DNA of 5,603 bases from Candidatus Omnitrophota bacterium (GCA_020062065.1 JAGUWZ010000068.1:1-5603); one strand, 5' to 3'; positions 1 to 5,444 are shown, numbered from the stretch's first letter. Notes: generated from the sequence alone by a model not told the origin. A program made the numbers and translations.

Positions 1-2
1 AC

Positions 3-131
3 AACTAGTAAAATGATAATTTCAACCCAATTTTAACGCAGATTTTCGCAAATCCAACGCAGATTTTCGCAGATAAATCTTTAAATCTGCGTATATCCGT
101 GTGTAATCTGCGTTCAAAAGGTAGTTCTTAA
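3..131. repeat. Left arm of a long imperfect inverted repeat
   Basis: This stretch is the reverse complement, with a few substitutions and small indels, of 2940-3082. Matching begins at AACTAG (3-8) and ends at TTCTTAA (125-131). It is made largely of repeated CGCAGAT / ATCTGCG heptamers; one pair, 68-74 and 85-91, can form a 7-bp hairpin. The two arms face each other across the omptin and kamA genes. Repeats with this heptamer style occur in multiple copies in some uncultured bacterial genomes (recollection, not checked). Whether it moves by itself, or with help of a transposase elsewhere, cannot be told here: no transposase is present. Confidence 0.9.
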
Positions 132-330
132 TGCCGTTGCAATCGAGGGGAGGGGCAACCTCGAATGTTCCATTAGCAAGGCAAAAGTCAATAACATGAA
201 TAGCCCTGTTGCTATTGAGAACCGAGGAAAGCATAGCTACTCCAGTCTCAGTAAAGGCGTAATGCGGATAACGCAACCCCATTTTATCAGCAGAATCGGA
301 GGTAACAAGTTGGCACCTCCGATTTTTCAG
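22..330 (-). pseudogene. ORF6N-domain protein remnant (C-terminal half of the domain)
   Basis: The minus-strand frame reads RCQLVTS, then KMGLRYPHYAFTETGVAMLS and SVLNSNRAIHV. This is the conserved second half of the ORF6N domain (usually GGxRYxPYAFTEQGVAMLSSVLNSERAI), a putative DNA-binding domain found in phage and mobile-element proteins. The recognisable frame extends upstream of the only ATG (282) to about 330, and an in-frame stop lies at 373-375. The N-terminal half of the domain is missing. After RAIHV the homology stops, and the frame runs about 27 residues later into the CGCAGAT repeat, which encodes an LRKSA-type tail to the stop at 22-24. With both domain ends lost and no ribosome binding site seen, this looks like a decayed mobile-element gene. 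An expressed 86-residue protein is possible but unlikely. Confidence 0.75.
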
Positions 331-396
331 TAAAACAGCAGTAAAACAGAAACGGTCCCTTATTTCGCTTCCTTATTTTGAAACAGTCCCTTATTT
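328..396. repeat. Short direct repeats: tandem 11-mer and spaced 17-mer
   Basis: CAGTAAAACAG occurs twice in tandem (328-338, 339-349). GAAACRGTCCCTTATTT occurs at 349-365 and 380-396, a period of 31, with one A/G difference, followed by further CTTATTTT units up to about 410. The stretch fills the gap between the ORF6N relic and the omptin stop codon. GGGACNGTTTC-like strings are a frequent intergenic repeat style in some uncultured bacteria (recollection). No clear U-tract terminator for the omptin gene is visible in 397-456. Confidence 0.6.
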
Positions 397-456
397 TATT
401 TTCTTATTTTAACAAAGTCGTGTTATATTATAGAGAGCGAGTTCTGACACCGAAGC

Positions 457-1635
457 TTAAAATCTGTACTGAAGTGAGCCCAAAAAAAGCCACTGGGAGG
501 AATCGATGTGTAAATTTATATCTTCTATCCTACTACCTGTCTCATCCCCTGGTCCAGCAGGGTCATTTCCATACCAATATTGGCTCTGTTTGCCATCTGT
601 CAAAATTTTGGTATAATCTAAACCTAATCTCCATGTCCAATTCTTTTTGGTCTTTAAGACTGTGTTCAGCCCTATTAATAAGCCATATCCTTTGGTTTTT
701 CCTTCCATAACTTTATTTCTTAATATGTGGTCGTCTCTATCCTTTGCTCTAATATAAGGAGCCCCGCATATCTGCACACTTATTCCCCATGTATCTAAAA
801 ACTGAATATCGCTATTAACGCCATCCCCGAAATAATCCCATCTTAAGCCTAAATAAGGTATATGATATTTAACCTCATAATCTAAAACTTTCTGACCCAA
901 ATAATAACTCTCACCCGTAAATAAATCCCTCACCCCTATTATATCATAATTAAAATTTTCGTATTTATAACCGACTAAGAACCCTGTTTTGCCTCTTTGA
1001 AATATCTTCGCAAAATCACCCCACGGGTTATCTCCTTGCCAAAAATTATACAATAGATTGGCATCTAAAATTACTATTTGCGCATCTGCATCGGATTCAG
1101 TAGAAGAAAATAGATAACTGTCTATCCAATCTTTATCTTTCATATCGCCATTTGTCTTTTCCGAAATGTTAGTCCACCCCTGGAAATTAAAATAGAACGG
1201 GGAGTTTCCTACTAAAATATTGCCTCCACTAAGCCAGCTACCAAAAGGAAACTCCAATTTACTCCTACCGGTATAACCATCCCAAGGAAAGTCAATTTCA
1301 TAACTTGTCTGCCCAGAGAGATAGCCCATTCCTATAACTAATTCAAATTCAATATCATCTAAAGTCTCTTTAATAACCCGTTCTCTTTCAATGTTAGGAA
1401 AAGAGGTAATTTGAATAGAAGGTTCTTCTTGGTCAAATTTGCGTAAAGTCATCTCTATAATCTCATCCCTCTTGTCTTCAGAAAGCGGCCTTGTCCAGAA
1501 ATCTTGAGCAAATAAAAAAATAGGGAACAACAGAAACAGAATAACGAAACAGATTATTTTAGTTTTCACTGAAAAACCGTGAAAACTATATAAGTTCTTG
1601 CTGGGTTTTTCAGCAAAAACTATTTTAACATTCAT
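457..1635 (-). CDS. Omptin-family outer-membrane protease (peptidase A26-like)
   Basis: Predicted outer-membrane beta-barrel endopeptidase, 392 residues. The ATG at 1635 is preferred: it lies 10 bases after the kamA stop, has an AGGCAG ribosome-binding-like site, and avoids the 5' extension to 1752 that overlaps kamA. Residues 27-43 are a hydrophobic signal segment ending in FLFA before QDFW. Seen: GMGYLSGQT near 102, matching the first omptin strand; GDMKDKDWIDS at 163-173, matching OmpT NMVDQDWMDSS, so Asp167 and Asp169 correspond to OmpT Asp83/Asp85; and DDH at 301-303, corresponding to the OmpT Asp210-Glu-His212 dyad. The chain ends in SLQYRF, a typical barrel C-terminus with terminal Phe. 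It is longer than OmpT (about 317) because of roughly 50 extra residues before strand 1 and longer loops. Known omptins cleave between or near basic residues; the substrate here is unknown. It is probably co-transcribed with kamA. A non-proteolytic barrel relative is possible, but all four catalytic positions are retained. Confidence 0.8.
   Translation of the reverse strand: MNVKIVFAEKPSKNLYSFHGFSVKTKIICFVILFLLFPIFLFAQDFWTRPLSEDKRDEIIEMTLRKFDQEEPSIQITSFPNIERERVIKETLDDIEFELVIGMGYLSGQTSYEIDFPWDGYTGRSKLEFPFGSWLSGGNILVGNSPFYFNFQGWTNISEKTNGDMKDKDWIDSYLFSSTESDADAQIVILDANLLYNFWQGDNPWGDFAKIFQRGKTGFLVGYKYENFNYDIIGVRDLFTGESYYLGQKVLDYEVKYHIPYLGLRWDYFGDGVNSDIQFLDTWGISVQICGAPYIRAKDRDDHILRNKVMEGKTKGYGLLIGLNTVLKTKKNWTWRLGLDYTKILTDGKQSQYWYGNDPAGPGDETGSRIEDINLHIDSSQWLFLGSLQYRF
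1560..1588. repeat. 10-bp inverted repeat inside the omptin signal-peptide region
   Basis: TAGTTTTCAC (1560-1569) is repeated inverted as GTGAAAACTA (1579-1588) with a 9-base loop, within codons of the signal peptide n-region. It could fold near the 5' end of the coding region. No U-tract follows, so it is not a terminator. It may be chance in AT-rich sequence. Confidence 0.4.
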
Positions 1636-1645
1636 ACTCTGCCTA

Positions 1646-2830
1646 CTATTCAAAGTAAGTATAGACCTTTCCTTCATAATTACGCAAAACATATTTTCCT
1701 TTTGCCTCTGAGAGGATATAGTTTGGACCAACCGGTATCTTGCCGCCGCCACCCGGAGAGTCTATAACATAGGTAGGAACACCATAGCCTGATGTATGAC
1801 CCCTTAGCTTCTCGATGATACTTATGCCGGCATCAACGTGTGTTCTGAAATGATGTGTGCCTCTTACGAGGTCGCATTGGTAGATATAGTAAGGCCTGAC
1901 TCTTAACTTTAACAGTTCGTGCATGAGTTTACGCATAATAGAAGGCCTGTCGTTTATCCCTTTTAATAGCACAGTCTGACTTCCCAAAGGCATACCCGCA
2001 TCTGCCAGCATCTCGCAAGCAATCCTGGTACGTTTAGTGATTTCTTTGGGATGATTAAAATGTATGCTTATCCACAGCGGTGCATATTTTTTGAGCACGG
2101 AGATTAAATTTTCGCTAACACGTTGGGGTAAAGTCACAGGTACCCTTGTCCCTATCCTTAATAACTCTATATGCGGGATGGTGCGTAATTTTTTAAGCAA
2201 ATCTTCTAACACCGCATTTTCGAGGACAAAAGGATCACCTCCGGAAATAAGCACATCGCGAATCTTTTTATTAGAACGTATATACTCAACTGCCGCATCC
2301 CATCTATTTGCAGAATTATCTCTAGATTCCTCCTGCCCCACTAATCTTCTCCTCGTGCAATGCCGACAATACGTTGCGCAAGACTCGGTTGCAAGCAATA
2401 AAACCCGGTCTGGGTATCTATGCACTAAATGGGGCGCCGGAGAATGGCTGTCTTCGCCGCAGGGGTCAACCATTTCATGCGGGCCGATCTTGAACTCATT
2501 GAGTGTTGGAACGCACTGGCGACGGATGGGACAACTAGGATCGTCGGGGTCAATCAAAGTTGCCCAATAAGGTGTTATTGCCATTGCCATTCTACCCTTG
2601 GCATTTTTTATCCCTTCTTCTTCTTCGGGTATAAGATTTACCACTTGGGCTATCTCTTCAAATTTGGTAATACGATTCTTGATTTGCCAATGCCAATCCT
2701 CCCAATCCAGAGGATTAACATCCTTATATAGACTTATCTGTTGGTAATCCCTATTTCTTTTGCTAAGATGTAAAGGGGTTAGATGTTCAACCAGCAATTT
2801 CTGATTTTCTGTGATTACTGTATTAACCAT
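1646..2830 (-). CDS. kamA: L-lysine 2,3-aminomutase, KamA-family radical SAM/PLP enzyme
   Basis: Cytosolic enzyme expected to convert L-lysine to L-beta-lysine by a radical mechanism using a [4Fe-4S] cluster, S-adenosylmethionine and pyridoxal phosphate. It has 394 residues. The ATG at 2830 follows a strong AAGGAGG. Seen: the radical-SAM cluster motif CATYCRHC with Cys151, Cys155 and Cys158; arginines 160-162 after it, where the clostridial enzyme has its carboxylate-binding Arg; SGGDP at 196-200; and PGGGGK at 359-364, where Lys364 is the PLP lysine. Asp320 (QCDLVRG) and Asp357 (IDSPGG) align with Asp293 and Asp330 of the Clostridium subterminale enzyme, which bind the lysine side-chain amine; this favours lysine over glutamate as substrate. 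The C-terminal zinc-binding cysteines of the clostridial enzyme (416 residues) are absent, as in many shorter KamA proteins. Known roles of beta-lysine include an osmolyte precursor, lysine catabolism, antibiotic building block and EF-P modification. No ablB, efp or catabolic gene is visible, so the role here is open. Confidence 0.93.
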   Translation of the reverse strand: MVNTVITENQKLLVEHLTPLHLSKRNRDYQQISLYKDVNPLDWEDWHWQIKNRITKFEEIAQVVNLIPEEEEGIKNAKGRMAMAITPYWATLIDPDDPSCPIRRQCVPTLNEFKIGPHEMVDPCGEDSHSPAPHLVHRYPDRVLLLATESCATYCRHCTRRRLVGQEESRDNSANRWDAAVEYIRSNKKIRDVLISGGDPFVLENAVLEDLLKKLRTIPHIELLRIGTRVPVTLPQRVSENLISVLKKYAPLWISIHFNHPKEITKRTRIACEMLADAGMPLGSQTVLLKGINDRPSIMRKLMHELLKLRVRPYYIYQCDLVRGTHHFRTHVDAGISIIEKLRGHTSGYGVPTYVIDSPGGGGKIPVGPNYILSEAKGKYVLRNYEGKVYTYFE

Positions 2831-2840
2831 TCTCTGTTTT

Positions 2841-2847
2841 CCTCCTT
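2841..2847 (-). promoter_or_regulatory. Strong ribosome binding site of kamA
   Basis: The minus strand reads AAGGAGG ten bases before the ATG at 2830. It is preceded by CTGCTCATT (2849-2857), and the same CTGCTCATT plus AAGGAGG arrangement precedes the mini-ORF at 5314. It fixes the kamA start. Confidence 0.85.
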
Positions 2848-2857
2848 CAATGAGCAG

Positions 2858-2892
2858 ATAACTTATGGAGCACGAAGTGCGACATAAGTTAT
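2858..2892 (-). promoter_or_regulatory. Leader hairpin upstream of kamA (copy 1 of a repeated module)
   Basis: ATAACTTATG (2858-2867) pairs with CATAAGTTAT (2883-2892) in a perfect 10-bp stem. Inside is a 2x2 GA/GA internal loop, then a 4-bp stem GCAC/GTGC (2870-2873, 2877-2880) closed by a GAA triloop. It lies 10 bases upstream of the kamA AAGGAGG. The hairpin at 5133-5167 has the same architecture with a different inner stem. With no U-tract it is not a terminator. It could be a structured 5' UTR or a REP-like mobile hairpin. Confidence 0.75.
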
Positions 2893-2907
2893 AAGTGCGA
2901 ATTGAAC

Positions 2908-2936
2908 CCCGCGCCTTTCTTTAATTCAAGTTAGCC
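2908..2936. repeat. GC-box/TTTCTTTAATTCAAG block, inverted partner of 5214-5245
   Basis: The plus strand reads CCCGCGCC, TTTCTTTAATTCAAG, TTAGCC. The reverse complement of 5214-5245 gives the same block with one G/A change and an extra CAG before TTAGCC. The two copies therefore face each other across the ATP-grasp genes. The block lies directly between the kamA leader hairpin and the right arm of the long inverted repeat. No function is recognised. Confidence 0.75.
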
Positions 2937-2939
2937 AAT

Positions 2940-3082
2940 TTAAGAACTACCTTTTGAACGCAGATACACGCAGATTGCACGCAGAGATTCGCAGATTTAA
3001 AGATTTATCTGCGAAAATCTCGCGTTTGATTTGCGAAAATCTGCGTTAATAAAATTGGGTTGAAATTATCATTTTACTAGTT
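2940..3082. repeat. Right arm of the long imperfect inverted repeat
   Basis: This is the inverted counterpart of 3-131, running from TTAAGAACTACC (2940) to CTAGTT (3082), and is about 14 bases longer because of extra CGCAGAT-type units. It starts 11 bases after the stop of the downstream ATP-grasp gene (3094) and fills most of the 263-base gap before kamA. Stop codons interrupt its coding frames. No convincing promoter for kamA could be picked out in it. Confidence 0.9.
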
Positions 3083-3093
3083 ATTAAATCACC

Positions 3094-4125
3094 TTATTCA
3101 AGCGTTCGCTTTGCTCCGTAAGTCTGGGCTTCATTTGACCTTTGCCAGGCGTTCATTAAAATTGCCTCAATTAGGTCATCATACTTCATTCCTGCGGCAT
3201 AAGCCATAATAGGAAAATTTGATTCCTTAGGATTCAATCCCGGCAGAGGATTAATTTCTAATACATAAGGCACGTTATCTTTGCTCAAGCGTATATCCGT
3301 GCGCGAAATATCCAGACATCCTACTGCCCGATGGGTTCTAAGAGCCACTTCCTTTACCGCATTTTGTGTATCTTCATCCAGCCGCGCAGGACAGTAAAAA
3401 GTAGGTGTAAGCCCCTGAGAGCCATCACCCTGATATTCCTTCATCCGCCAGGAATAAAAAAACTCGCCGCTTTTTGCACACGTGGAAAAATCTATCTCCA
3501 AAATAGGTAATACTGTGGTCTTACCATTTTCCAAAATGCCCACCGTCAACTCTTTACCCTTAATAAACTCCTCAACCAAGACCTCCTGTTTATAGGTTCT
3601 GATCAGTTCACTCACTTTATTAAAAAGACTTTCTGCTGTATATACCACATTGGAACAATTAATCCCCTTCGCAGAACCTTCTAAATTCGGCTTGACGATG
3701 AGCGGAAATTTCAACTGCGCATCCAGTGGTTCATTCCCTTTTGTAAAAACTTGGAAATAGGGCGTAGGTATATTATCCGCCATGAGTATCTTTTTGGTCA
3801 TAGCCTTATTCAAAGCAAGGGCTAAAGAGAAAGTGCTGGAACCGGTGTAAGGGATGCCTAAATAATCCAATATAGCGGGGATTTCCGATTCGCGAAACTT
3901 TCCACTTTTACCTTCCGCGATATTAAAGACAATGTCTATGCGGCTTTTTTTAAAATGAGAGACTATGTTAGGCTGGCCGGCTTCGATAACTTCAACGCTG
4001 TGACCCTTGGAACGCAAAGCCGATGTTATGGCATTAATGGTCTCTTGTGAATCAAACTCAGAGAAATAATCCGGGGGTTTTGAATCATCCTCTTTCTTTA
4101 AATTACATGTTAAAACAATATTCAT
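3094..4125 (-). CDS. ATP-grasp ligase, D-Ala-D-Ala ligase superfamily (second of a tandem pair)
   Basis: Cytosolic ATP-dependent carboxylate-amine ligase, 343 residues, near the usual 300-350 of Ddl enzymes. Seen: an N-terminal alpha/beta subdomain with SEFDSQETI (22-30) and FNIAEGKSGKFRES (67-80), the latter replacing the Ddl HGxxGED motif; GIPYTGSS (90-97); ATP-binding Lys107 and Lys145 with the glycine-rich loop LEGSAKG (148-154); VEEFIKG (184-190); and metal-site residues Asp277 (RTDIRL), Glu290 and Asn292 in LEINPLPGL. The ATP and magnesium machinery thus looks intact. The substrate-binding N-terminal motifs differ from canonical Ddl, so D-alanine should not be assumed. The ATG at 4125 lies 6 bases after the stop of the upstream paralogue with no clear Shine-Dalgarno, suggesting translational coupling. 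The short tail after about 330 is variable. Being a true cell-wall Ddl is possible but less likely given no mur genes nearby. Confidence 0.88.
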   Translation of the reverse strand: MNIVLTCNLKKEDDSKPPDYFSEFDSQETINAITSALRSKGHSVEVIEAGQPNIVSHFKKSRIDIVFNIAEGKSGKFRESEIPAILDYLGIPYTGSSTFSLALALNKAMTKKILMADNIPTPYFQVFTKGNEPLDAQLKFPLIVKPNLEGSAKGINCSNVVYTAESLFNKVSELIRTYKQEVLVEEFIKGKELTVGILENGKTTVLPILEIDFSTCAKSGEFFYSWRMKEYQGDGSQGLTPTFYCPARLDEDTQNAVKEVALRTHRAVGCLDISRTDIRLSKDNVPYVLEINPLPGLNPKESNFPIMAYAAGMKYDDLIEAILMNAWQRSNEAQTYGAKRTLE

Positions 4126-4131
4126 CTTTAG

Positions 4132-5121
4132 TTAATTTAGGTTATATCTTTTCAAGGCGCTGTTTAATATTTTACCGATCACCTCATTATAGGATATTCC
4201 TATTTCTTTGGCTACTACCATAAATACATCTTCTGTAGATAAAGAAGGCAGGGGATTGATTTCTAATACATAAGGATTACCTCCTTCATCAACGCGAAAA
4301 TCTACTCGGCCAAAATCGCGGCATTCTATAGCATTATAAGTCTTTACTGCAAGTTCGGTTATCTTCTTTTTTAAATTCTTACTGATAGGCGCAGGGCAAA
4401 CGTATTCTAAAGCATCTGATTTAATATGGGCAAATGTATAAAACTTATCTTTAAGGTGGAGCTCGCCGTCTATTTTTATCTGAACAATTGGCATAACTTC
4501 AGCGGGCTGGTTACCGATTATAGCTACAGTAAATTCCTCGCCGCGGATAAATTCTTCTATTAGCGCAGGTTGATTATAGGTTAAGATTATATATTCCACC
4601 TGCTTTCTAAGTTCTTCTTTATTTTCTACCCGGGAGTTTTGAGAAAGCCCTTTTGAGGAACCTTCAAAACGCGGCTTTACAAATAAGGGAAACTCCATAT
4701 GGTCAAGATTAATAATCGCATCACTTGATTTTATCTCCATAAATTTAGGCGTGAGTATACCTTCGGCCATAAAAATCTTTTTTGCCATAATTTTGTCTAA
4801 AGACACTGCCAGGCTTAAAGCGTCTGCTCCCACAAACGGAATGCCTGCCATTTCCAACAATATCGGAACCTGCGATTCCCTGTTTCTGCCTGAGAGACCT
4901 TCAGAAATATTAAAGACAATGTCCACATCAAGCTCATCAATACTTTCCAAAAGACTCAAGACATTACCTATTTTTTTTACCTGAAAACCCTGCGATTCGA
5001 TGGCCTGGGCAATGATTTTTATGGTTGAGGGATGGTCGAATTCTGCATTAGCATCAGGTGGGTCGTTATCTTTGAATTCATAATCTGTCTTTAAATCGTA
5101 TGTCAATCCAACTTTTTTCAT
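4132..5121 (-). CDS. ATP-grasp ligase, D-Ala-D-Ala ligase superfamily (first of a tandem pair)
   Basis: Paralogue of the next gene, 329 residues from the ATG at 5121, where MKKVGLTYDLK begins as relatives do. The frame is open to an ATG at 5160, but those 13 extra residues are encoded by the repeated leader hairpin (5133-5167), so the inner start is preferred; neither ATG has a good Shine-Dalgarno. Seen: AEFDHPSTI (26-34); FNISEGLSGRNRES (70-83); GIPFVGAD (93-100); ATP-binding Lys110 and Lys149 with EGSSKG (153-158); IEEFIRG (188-194); and metal-site Asp274 (RVDFRV), Glu287 and Asn289 in LEINPLPSL. The paralogue has Gly where this protein has the Ser of PSL. Expected chemistry is acyl-phosphate formation followed by amine attack; the substrate is unknown. 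The pair may act successively or as a heteromer. The nearest upstream promoter is at 5445-5472, with a terminator in between at 5261-5291. Confidence 0.88.
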   Translation of the reverse strand: MKKVGLTYDLKTDYEFKDNDPPDANAEFDHPSTIKIIAQAIESQGFQVKKIGNVLSLLESIDELDVDIVFNISEGLSGRNRESQVPILLEMAGIPFVGADALSLAVSLDKIMAKKIFMAEGILTPKFMEIKSSDAIINLDHMEFPLFVKPRFEGSSKGLSQNSRVENKEELRKQVEYIILTYNQPALIEEFIRGEEFTVAIIGNQPAEVMPIVQIKIDGELHLKDKFYTFAHIKSDALEYVCPAPISKNLKKKITELAVKTYNAIECRDFGRVDFRVDEGGNPYVLEINPLPSLSTEDVFMVVAKEIGISYNEVIGKILNSALKRYNLN

Positions 5122-5132
5122 CAAATGAAGCC

Positions 5133-5167
5133 ACAACTTATGGAACTCAGAGAGTAGCATAAGTTAT
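5133..5167 (-). promoter_or_regulatory. Leader hairpin upstream of the first ATP-grasp gene (copy 2)
   Basis: ACAACTTATG (5133-5142) pairs with CATAAGTTAT (5158-5167); the one mismatch becomes a G-U pair in minus-strand RNA. Inside are a 2x2 internal loop, a 4-bp stem ACTC/GAGT (5145-5148, 5152-5155) and an AGA triloop. Relative to the kamA copy (2858-2892) the inner stem sequence changes but pairing is kept. It ends 11 bases before the chosen start codon at 5121. Upstream, a CCCGC box lies exactly 20 bases away in both copies (5183-5187 and 2908-2912). Confidence 0.7.
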
Positions 5168-5213
5168 TTGGCTGAATTTGTTCCCGCAGTTTTCTCTAGT
5201 ATTTAAGTTATTA

Positions 5214-5245
5214 GGCTAACTGCTTGAATTAAAGAAAGGTGCGGG
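5214..5245. repeat. Inverted partner of the GC-box/TTTCTTTAATTCAAG block
   Basis: The reverse complement reads CCCGCACC, TTTCTTTAATTCAAG, CAG, TTAGCC, almost identical to 2908-2936 on the plus strand. A further shared GGTGCGGGGT string lies at 5410-5419. The rest of 5168-5260 holds no gene; GCAGTT (5186-5191) and AACTGC (5218-5223) could form a weak 6-bp pairing. Confidence 0.75.
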
Positions 5246-5260
5246 ATTGTACGTTCATAC

Positions 5261-5291
5261 AAAAAAGGACTCTTATGCCTGAAGAGTCCTT
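5261..5291 (-). terminator. Intrinsic terminator in the leader upstream of the ATP-grasp pair
   Basis: On the minus strand AAGGACTCTT pairs perfectly with AAGAGTCCTT (5282-5291 with 5265-5274) across a 7-base loop. The strand then continues into a T run (5261-5266 are A on the plus strand; two of these are in the stem). There is no full-length gene upstream for it to end: the only transcribed candidate is the leader from the promoter at 5445-5472. It is therefore either an attenuator for the ATP-grasp genes or the end of a short RNA. Confidence 0.8.
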
Positions 5292-5314
5292 AATAATTTA
5301 ACTGGTTTTTTCAC
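5273..5314 (-). CDS. Possible 13-residue leader peptide (mini-ORF) overlapping the terminator
   Basis: GTG start, peptide MKKPVKLLRTLQA, stop TAA at 5273-5275. An AAGGAGGAAGG sequence (5326-5336) stands 11-14 bases upstream of the GTG. The last codons make up the 5' arm and loop of the terminator, the layout expected of a translated attenuation leader: a ribosome reaching the stop would cover the stem. Three Lys and three Leu in 13 residues do not amount to a decisive regulatory-codon run. It could equally be a truncated gene start or a chance frame behind a good ribosome binding site. Confidence 0.4.
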   Translation of the reverse strand: MKKPVKLLRTLQA

Positions 5315-5358
5315 TTTTGTTTATCCTTCCTCCTTATAATGAGCAGACAAATTTAAGG
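5288..5358 (-). promoter_or_regulatory. Candidate antiterminator pairing in the leader
   Basis: In minus-strand RNA, CCUUAAAUUU (5349-5358) can pair with AAAUUAUUAAGG (5288-5299): 10 bp with a 2-base bulge. The pairing uses AAGG (5288-5291), the first bases of the terminator stem, so the two folds exclude each other. The loop would contain the AAGGAGG ribosome binding site and the GTG of the mini-ORF. It is AU-rich and unproven. Confidence 0.3.
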
Positions 5359-5366
5359 TATAATTG

Positions 5367-5418
5367 CCCTCACACCCAATTCAACGAATTCCACGCTCGC
5401 TACAAAAATGGTGCGGGG
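5367..5418 (-). promoter_or_regulatory. Possible upstream leader hairpin
   Basis: On minus-strand RNA CCCCGCACC (5410-5418) can pair with GGUGUGAGGG (5367-5376): 9 bp with one G-U pair and one bulged A. A small AATTC/GAATT stem lies inside. The GGTGCGGGGT string also belongs to the repeated GC-box family. No known riboswitch class is recognised. Confidence 0.3.
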
Positions 5419-5444
5419 TCAAATCTATTTAGTTCACATCCTAT

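Noticed and set aside
3..131. CRISPR array from the recurring CGCAGAT units
   Set aside because: Units are 7-15 bases, irregularly spaced and degenerate, with no unique spacers of regular length and no cas genes.
378..710. Plus-strand open frame of 110 codons
   Set aside because: It lies mostly opposite the omptin gene, has no recognisable domain and no ribosome binding site; antisense shadow.
1636..1752. 5' extension of the omptin gene
   Set aside because: It overlaps the conserved C-terminus of kamA and would bury the signal peptide about 65 residues in; the ATG at 1635 fits better.
2064..2731. Two overlapping plus-strand open frames
   Set aside because: Both lie inside kamA on the opposite strand, where the minus frame carries the radical-SAM motif; shadows.
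1646..2830. EF-P lysine modification enzyme EpmB or glutamate 2,3-aminomutase
   Set aside because: Both lysine-binding aspartates (320, 357) are present, arguing against glutamate; the length of 394 and lack of efp/epmA neighbours make EpmB less likely, though not excluded.
4751..4984. Plus-strand open frame of 77 codons
   Set aside because: Antisense to the ATP-binding region of the first ligase, with no support of its own.
3094..5121. Canonical cell-wall D-Ala-D-Ala ligase (ddl)
   Set aside because: The N-terminal Ddl substrate motif is replaced, there are two copies, and no peptidoglycan gene is nearby; only the superfamily is supported.
5122..5160. 13-residue N-terminal extension of the first ligase
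   Set aside because: It is encoded by the repeated leader hairpin and precedes the normal MKKVGLTYDL start.
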